The notes beneath the pieces were generated by a model. It ran no database searches, was not told where the DNA came from, and worked only from the letters and a program-made list of their open reading frames with translations. A program made the position numbers and the translations under genes. This document shows, piece after piece, positions 6,851-10,399 of a DNA stretch of 10,399 bases. How positions within the stretch are numbered: position 1 is the first letter of the stretch; each line of letters begins with the position of its first letter. Source of the stretch: DATKLX01 sp035542155 (GTDB lineage: Bacteria > Chloroflexota > Anaerolineae > Anaerolineales > Anaerolineaceae); assembly GCA_035542155.1 (NCBI GenBank), contig DATKLX010000122.1, forward strand, positions 1 to 10,399, in the 5' to 3' direction.

Positions 6851-7145
6851 AACCCGAACTATCTTTATATTGACCTGGTGTGTGTATTGGAGCGTCCTCC
6901 TTTCAGTCTTGTGGATCCCTTTATGAGGTCTCTCTCAATCCTTCCAGATAGCCTCAGCTTTGATCGGCGTCTGGTCGCCGGGAATTGTAGCTGTAGTATA
7001 CCCGCTGAACATGAACAGGAAATGAAATTTAAGCTTTGCGACCGGACCATACGCAGAAGCCGAACATAATGCTGAACCGCGAAGCTGGGTCCGGGGTTTT
7101 GATCGTTTTCCCTCGGTATTTAGAAACGGGGATAGCCAAGATGGA
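6851..7145. other. Gene-free region between qor terminator and lhgO promoter
   Basis: I find no convincing gene here; open frames of about 60 codons on both strands have no family-like sequence or good start signals. Two pairings are visible: a 5-bp hairpin CGGCG/CGCCG (6965-6969 with 6976-6980), and CCGGACC (7042-7048) with GGTCCGG (7088-7094) across a 39-base loop, followed by GGTTTTGATCGTTTTC. The second could be an RNA structure or a weak terminator. No tRNA cloverleaf could be drawn. Confidence 0.4.
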
Positions 7146-7151
7146 TATAAT
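7146..7151 (+). promoter_or_regulatory. Candidate -10 box for lhgO
   Basis: A perfect TATAAT lies 35 bases before the lhgO ATG at 7187. Transcription would begin near 7158, giving a leader of about 29 bases that contains the ribosome binding site AAGGGAG (7172-7178), 8 bases before the ATG. The -35 region is weak. Confidence 0.45.
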
Positions 7152-7186
7152 TAAGATCACTAAACGGGAATAAGGGAGCACAATCA

Positions 7187-8416
7187 ATGGATTTAAAACA
7201 CTTCGATATTGCCATCATCGGCGGTGGGATTGTGGGCATGGCTACGGCGATGGCTCTGTCAACCAGATTCCGTGCCTCAATTTTAGTGCTCGAGGCTGAG
7301 GCAAAACTTGCCGCCCATCAAACTGGAAATAACAGCGGTGTCATCCATTCTGGATTGTATTATAAGCCTGGTTCATTGAAAGCCCGCAACTGCATAGAGG
7401 GCCGTGAGGCAATGTACCGGTTTTGCCAGGAGCACGGCATCGCATATGACAACTGCGGTAAGGTGGTCGTCGCCACCCGCAAGGATGAACTGCCAGCCCT
7501 GGATAAACTCTTTGAGCGCGGCCAGGCCAATGGCCTGGTCGGGATCAAGTGTCTGACGGCCGAGGAAATCAAGGAATACGAGCCCCATGCAGCCGGGATT
7601 GGCGGCATCCACGTGCCCCAGACCGGCATCGTCGATTATGTTCAGGTCACCAACACCTACGCCAACATTCTCCAGGAAAATGGCGGGCAGATCTGGTTGA
7701 ATTCTCGCCTGGTGGGCTTTCAGGAGGAGAATGGAGATTTTGTTCTCGAAACGACGACAGGCCCGGTGCGCTGCCGTAATCTGATCAACTGCGCTGGCTT
7801 GTATTCAGATCGTGTTGCCCGAATGTGCGGCGTCGACCCCAAACTGCAAATCATCCCCTTCCGCGGCGAGTATTATGAGCTGGCTCCAGAAAGGCAGCAC
7901 CTGGTCAGAAACCTGATCTATCCTGTCCCCGATCCGCGCTTCCCGTTCCTGGGGGTTCATTTCACCCGCATGATTCACGGCGGCGTCGAAGCCGGCCCCA
8001 ATGCTGTCCTCGGTTTTGCCCGCGAAGGCTACAAATTGTTCGATATTTCCGTCCCTGATATGCTCCAATATGGCCTCTACATGGGTTTCTGGAGGATGGC
8101 GGGCCAGTACTGGAAGACGGGATTCGGTGAGTTCTACCGCTCTTTCAGCAAAGCCGCGTTCGTCAAGGCGCTCCAGCGCCTGGTCCCTGAGGTAGGTTTC
8201 AAAGATATTCACCGGACTGGCGCCGGCGTGAGAGCCCAGGCGTTGGAGCCGAATGGTTTTCTGGCCGACGATTTCCGCATTGTCGAGGCAAACCGGATGA
8301 TTCACGTATTGAATGCGCCCTCGCCGGCTGCTACCGCTTCGATCAGTATTGGCAAATCGATTGCGGATATGGCGATGAAGAATTTTACCTTGAAGGAGGT
8401 AACCGCTCAGGCATGA
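7187..8416 (+). CDS. lhgO: L-2-hydroxyglutarate oxidase/dehydrogenase
   Basis: This 409-residue FAD-dependent enzyme oxidises L-2-hydroxyglutarate to 2-oxoglutarate; in E. coli LhgO passes the electrons to the membrane quinone pool. The dinucleotide-binding motif IAIIGGGIVGMATA (8-21) opens the protein, followed by the family signature HQTGNNSGVIHSGLYYKPGSLKA (44-66). The middle contains PQTGIVDY, and LINCAGLYSDRVA is the typical second FAD-contact block. The C-terminal part has GAGVRAQAL (345-353) and NAPSPAATASISIG (376-389), both strongly conserved in LhgO/L2HGDH. Length is close to E. coli LhgO (about 420). The ATG at 7187 is supported by an upstream AAGGGAG. No other carbon-metabolism gene such as a csiD or gab gene is adjacent, so the enzyme probably acts in metabolite repair of the side product L-2-hydroxyglutarate. 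Its end overlaps the convergent DUF6483-like gene by 10 bases. Confidence 0.95.
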   Translation: MDLKHFDIAIIGGGIVGMATAMALSTRFRASILVLEAEAKLAAHQTGNNSGVIHSGLYYKPGSLKARNCIEGREAMYRFCQEHGIAYDNCGKVVVATRKDELPALDKLFERGQANGLVGIKCLTAEEIKEYEPHAAGIGGIHVPQTGIVDYVQVTNTYANILQENGGQIWLNSRLVGFQEENGDFVLETTTGPVRCRNLINCAGLYSDRVARMCGVDPKLQIIPFRGEYYELAPERQHLVRNLIYPVPDPRFPFLGVHFTRMIHGGVEAGPNAVLGFAREGYKLFDISVPDMLQYGLYMGFWRMAGQYWKTGFGEFYRSFSKAAFVKALQRLVPEVGFKDIHRTGAGVRAQALEPNGFLADDFRIVEANRMIHVLNAPSPAATASISIGKSIADMAMKNFTLKEVTAQA

Positions 8417-9054
8417 CCTTTAAGGCGCCGTTGGACAAACTGTGCTGTTAATCCACCCCGAATCAGCTCTTCTTCTGGCTTTTTTGCCATCCGCTGGAAA
8501 AAATCCCTGGCTTCGGCCTGCAAATCCCCGGATTGGGGATTGTTCCGGATCAAAATGTCCAGGAGTTGAGCTGCTGAAGCGTAATTCCCGGACTTCTCAT
8601 AATAATAAAACAGGGGATATTGAAGATCAGCCGGTAATGTATCTAAGGGGAATTTCACTGCCAGCGCCTCGATCTTTTCGTCAGACGCAGGAAGCTGGTC
8701 AGATGTCCGGTGCAAAAAAACTTCCAGAAACAGGTTCAATGCGCGCAGAAACCGCCAGCCGCTTTCTTGCGGGTTTGGGAGCGTATCAAATATTTCCCCT
8801 TCTGCCCGGATCAAATCGGCAACCACATATAACTGGTCGTAATTGACCTTGGATGAATTGGCGCATAATGCAATGATACTTGCATCATCCATGCGGTGAA
8901 GGATTTCGGCGGGCAGGCCGACCACCTGCCCTAGAGCATCCTCCAGGACCGCCAGCGAATCCCTGTACAGCAAAGCTGCCTTCAACCCGAATGCCCGGGC
9001 AATGGCTGCCGTTGCCAGGCGGATCATGCGCATCAGATAATCTTCGGTCAGCAT
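8407..9054 (-). CDS. Helical protein, DUF6483-like, function unknown
   Basis: The 215-residue product is predicted to be almost wholly alpha-helical and soluble. The opening EDYLMRMIRLATAAIARAFGL (4-24) followed by a long helical region resembles DUF6483 proteins, as I recall the family, found in Firmicutes and Chloroflexota; this is pattern recognition, not a search result. Residues about 140-195 (LQYPLFYYYEKSGNYASAAQLLDILIRNNPQ and on) look like one or two tetratricopeptide-type helical hairpins, suggesting a protein-binding surface. No enzyme motif, signal peptide or membrane span is visible. The ATG at 9054 is preceded by AGGA at close spacing, and a -10-like box lies a little further upstream. 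The gene stands alone on its strand and ends inside the last codons of lhgO. Confidence 0.72.
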   Translation of the reverse strand: MLTEDYLMRMIRLATAAIARAFGLKAALLYRDSLAVLEDALGQVVGLPAEILHRMDDASIIALCANSSKVNYDQLYVVADLIRAEGEIFDTLPNPQESGWRFLRALNLFLEVFLHRTSDQLPASDEKIEALAVKFPLDTLPADLQYPLFYYYEKSGNYASAAQLLDILIRNNPQSGDLQAEARDFFQRMAKKPEEELIRGGLTAQFVQRRLKGHA

Positions 9055-9073
9055 AATTCCTGTTTCAGTTTAT

Positions 9074-9079
9074 ATCATA
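9074..9079 (-). promoter_or_regulatory. Candidate -10 box for the DUF6483-like gene
   Basis: On the minus strand this reads TATGAT, 19 bases before the ATG at 9054. Transcription would begin near 9067 with a leader of about 13 bases that includes AGGA. No good -35 box is visible. Confidence 0.35.
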
Positions 9080-9132
9080 ACTTTGCAGGATTTGTCTAAT
9101 TATTGCCCTCTCCATGTGAAATGGTTGTTGAC

Positions 9133-9174
9133 CCTGATTTTCCTCAGGACGGCGGCCGAGCAGGTTACCCTGCT
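9133..9174 (+). repeat. Two small tandem hairpins upstream of nuoB
   Basis: CCTGA/TCAGG (9133-9137 with 9144-9148) and AGCAGG/CCTGCT (9159-9164 with 9169-9174, loop TTAC) form two neighbouring short stem-loops in the 288-base divergent gap 9055-9342. They lie upstream of the proposed nuoB promoter and so are not obviously part of its leader, and no T tract follows. The gap contains no recognisable gene; in particular nuoA is not there. Confidence 0.35.
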
Positions 9175-9316
9175 GATCTTGGGCCTGGAGTGGGTGCGGT
9201 CGGACAGCCGGGTAAACACTGGCGATGGAAATAATCCATGATACAATAAATACCGTGTTGTTTCGACCCGTTTTGTCAGTTTTGTCCGAAAATCGCTACG
9301 GCTCTTTTTTGATGAA

Positions 9317-9325
9317 TGGTATGAT
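9317..9325 (+). promoter_or_regulatory. Extended -10 promoter of the nuo operon
   Basis: TGG followed by TATGAT (9320-9325) is the same extended -10 form as at the glycosyltransferase gene. Transcription would start near 9331-9332, giving a leader of only about 11 bases, with the GAGG ribosome binding site (9331-9334, 8 bases before the ATG) at its very 5' end. A tandem GTTTTGTCA/GTTTTGTCC (9271-9288) lies upstream. Confidence 0.45.
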
Positions 9326-9342
9326 CTTGTGAGGTCTTCATT

Positions 9343-10002
9343 ATGGCGAATGAACTTACTACCCCTGGATACGACATACCGCGGGAAATTGAGCACCAGG
9401 TGACGATCACCCGGTTGGACCAGATCTACAACTGGAGCCGGAAAAACTCCTTATGGCCTATGATGTTCGGTCTGGCCTGCTGCGCTATTGAGATGATCTG
9501 CACGGCAGCCAGCCGCTTCGATTTTTCGCGATTTGGGATGGAAGTGATGCGCCCGTCGCCACGCCAGGCTGATGTGATGATTGTCTCAGGCACAGTCACC
9601 AAGAAGATGATCCCCCAAATCGTGCGCCTTTACAATCAAATGCCCGAGCCTAAATACGTGATCGCCATGGGCGCCTGCGCCTCTGGAGGCGGTCCGTTCA
9701 AGGAGGGGTATAACGTAGTTTCCGGCGTGGATAAATTTATCCCGGTGGACGTATATATACCCGGCTGCCCTCCAACTCCGCAGGCATTGTTGAATGGGTT
9801 GATTGCGCTGCAAAAGAAGATCGATACGCAATCCTTGAGTACAGTTCCCTGGTATCGCAAGGGTGAGATCGAGCCGGTGCCTGTCCCCGTGCTTGGACCG
9901 GACCTGATCGATCTCCGAAAATCGGTCCAGATCAAGGAATATTCTGCTCAACGGGCCGCTGGCCTTCAAGACCAGCCCGCAGTCGAAGGGCAGCAAATCT
10001 GA
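9343..10002 (+). CDS. nuoB: NADH-quinone oxidoreductase subunit B
   Basis: NuoB is the complex I connecting subunit that carries iron-sulfur cluster N2, the last electron carrier before quinone. All four ligands are visible: tandem Cys46-Cys47 in FGLACCAIEM, Cys112 in MGACASGG and Cys142 in IPGCPPTP. TAASRFDFSRFGMEVMRPSPRQADVMIVSG (54-83) is the standard core. The protein has 219 residues, with an extension of about 40 residues past the conserved domain that is rich in Pro, Val and Gln, so it is longer than compact NuoB proteins of about 160-180. The ATG at 9343 follows GAGG by 8 bases. It leads the operon here: nuoC follows after 15 bases, while the upstream neighbour is an unrelated divergent gene rather than nuoA. 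The same fold occurs in group 4 hydrogenases, but the nuoC partner and close sequence agree with complex I. Confidence 0.95.
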   Translation: MANELTTPGYDIPREIEHQVTITRLDQIYNWSRKNSLWPMMFGLACCAIEMICTAASRFDFSRFGMEVMRPSPRQADVMIVSGTVTKKMIPQIVRLYNQMPEPKYVIAMGACASGGGPFKEGYNVVSGVDKFIPVDVYIPGCPPTPQALLNGLIALQKKIDTQSLSTVPWYRKGEIEPVPVPVLGPDLIDLRKSVQIKEYSAQRAAGLQDQPAVEGQQI

Positions 10003-10017
10003 GCGGAGGAACCTCTT

Positions 10018-10399
10018 TTGGCCGAACAAACGATCCTGCAAGAGCCGGTCGATATTGCTGCCCATTTCCCTGAAAGCGTTAACCAGGATACCAGATCCGG
10101 GTTTCATGGTTGGGTCGTCCGCACCGGCGATTTGGTCCAGTTCGCTACCACGCTCCGTGATGAATTCGGTTACGATTACCTCTCTTCGGTTACCGGCGTG
10201 GATAATTACCCCCAGGATCAAATGGAGGTGATCTACCATGCGTATAAAACCAGCGGTGGTCCGGGCGTTGAGTTTAAAGTCCAGGTTGGTCGTGAAGACC
10301 CTGTCGTCCCCTCCCTGGTGAGCCTGTATCCCGGGGCCGAATTCCAGGAGAGGGAAATCTGGGATTTGTTTGGGATCCGCTTCGAAGGCCACCCGGATC
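10018..10399 (+). CDS. nuoC: NADH-quinone oxidoreductase subunit C (partial, TTG start)
   Basis: The frame from TTG at 10018 runs open to the window end (127 complete codons). The 30-kDa subunit signature is present near the end, EREIWDLFGIRFEGHPD (111-127), and DYLSSVTGVD (53-62) is the typical earlier block. The subunit lies in the peripheral arm next to NuoB and NuoD. The start is chosen because GGAGG (10005-10009) lies 8 bases before the TTG and no ATG or GTG in this frame comes early enough to keep the N-terminal domain. Spacing from the nuoB stop codon is 15 bases, so the two are co-transcribed. Whether the gene continues as nuoC alone or as a nuoCD fusion cannot be seen. Confidence 0.93.
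   Translation, partial: MAEQTILQEPVDIAAHFPESVNQDTRSGFHGWVVRTGDLVQFATTLRDEFGYDYLSSVTGVDNYPQDQMEVIYHAYKTSGGPGVEFKVQVGREDPVVPSLVSLYPGAEFQEREIWDLFGIRFEGHPD

Noticed and set aside
6978..7050. Possible tRNA, suggested by GGGAATTGTAGCTGTAGTA
   Set aside because: The start resembles a tRNA 5' half, but no complementary acceptor stem, anticodon arm or T-loop sequence follows.
7805..8305. Minus-strand open frame of 166 codons inside lhgO
   Set aside because: It mirrors conserved LhgO sequence and has no start signal or family features of its own.
9100..9396. Minus-strand open frame of 98 codons upstream of and into nuoB
   Set aside because: Basic, low-complexity translation overlapping the nuoB start and promoter; no ribosome binding site or family resemblance.
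9586..10392. Minus-strand open frame of 268 codons across nuoB and nuoC
   Set aside because: Both strands cannot be coding here in a normal way; the plus strand carries all NuoB cysteines and the NuoC signature, while this translation has no recognisable motif.

Overview
The window looks like ordinary chromosome from a moderately GC-rich bacterium. The gene content (an AIM24-family protein, an MdoC-like acyltransferase, a bacterial ARMT1-like protein, a DUF6483-like protein and a nuo operon opening with nuoB) resembles Anaerolineae-type Chloroflexota. That placement is an inference from protein flavour; no rRNA or marker gene is present to confirm it. I see no insertion sequence, phage gene, CRISPR array, integrase or tRNA, and no clear signature of an undescribed multi-gene system.

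Left part (1-3938), envelope and sugar genes. The first 133 bases are probably the end of a membrane protein. A GT4-type glycosyltransferase (265-1359, +) follows and runs convergently into an ARMT1-like, DUF89-family metal-dependent phosphatase (2572-1301, -); their 3' ends overlap by 59 bases. Upstream of the phosphatase on the same strand is a multi-pass MdoC/OpgC-like acyltransferase (3938-2772, -). The glycosyltransferase and acyltransferase suggest cell-surface polysaccharide modification, while the phosphatase may clear sugar phosphates or other damaged metabolites.

Middle (3939-6850). A perfect 12-bp inverted repeat separates the acyltransferase from an AIM24-family protein (5002-4193, -). 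The AIM24 gene is divergent from a two-gene unit made of a TauE/SafE-family anion exporter (5092-5811, +) and an NADPH:quinone oxidoreductase-like enzyme (5829-6797, +), closed by a good stem-loop terminator.

Right part (6851-10399). A gene-free stretch of about 340 bases precedes lhgO, an L-2-hydroxyglutarate oxidase/dehydrogenase that would feed electrons to the quinone pool. It converges, with a 10-base overlap, on a helical DUF6483-like protein (9054-8407, -). The window ends in the start of a complex I operon: nuoB with all four cluster cysteines, then nuoC beginning at a TTG codon and cut by the window end. No nuoA lies upstream of nuoB.

Recurring promoter features: TATAAT/TATGAT -10 boxes with weak -35 boxes, two of them with an extended TGG element. 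Two boxes sit exactly 6 bases before an ATG, as expected for leaderless transcripts, while neighbouring genes carry good GGAGG ribosome binding sites.
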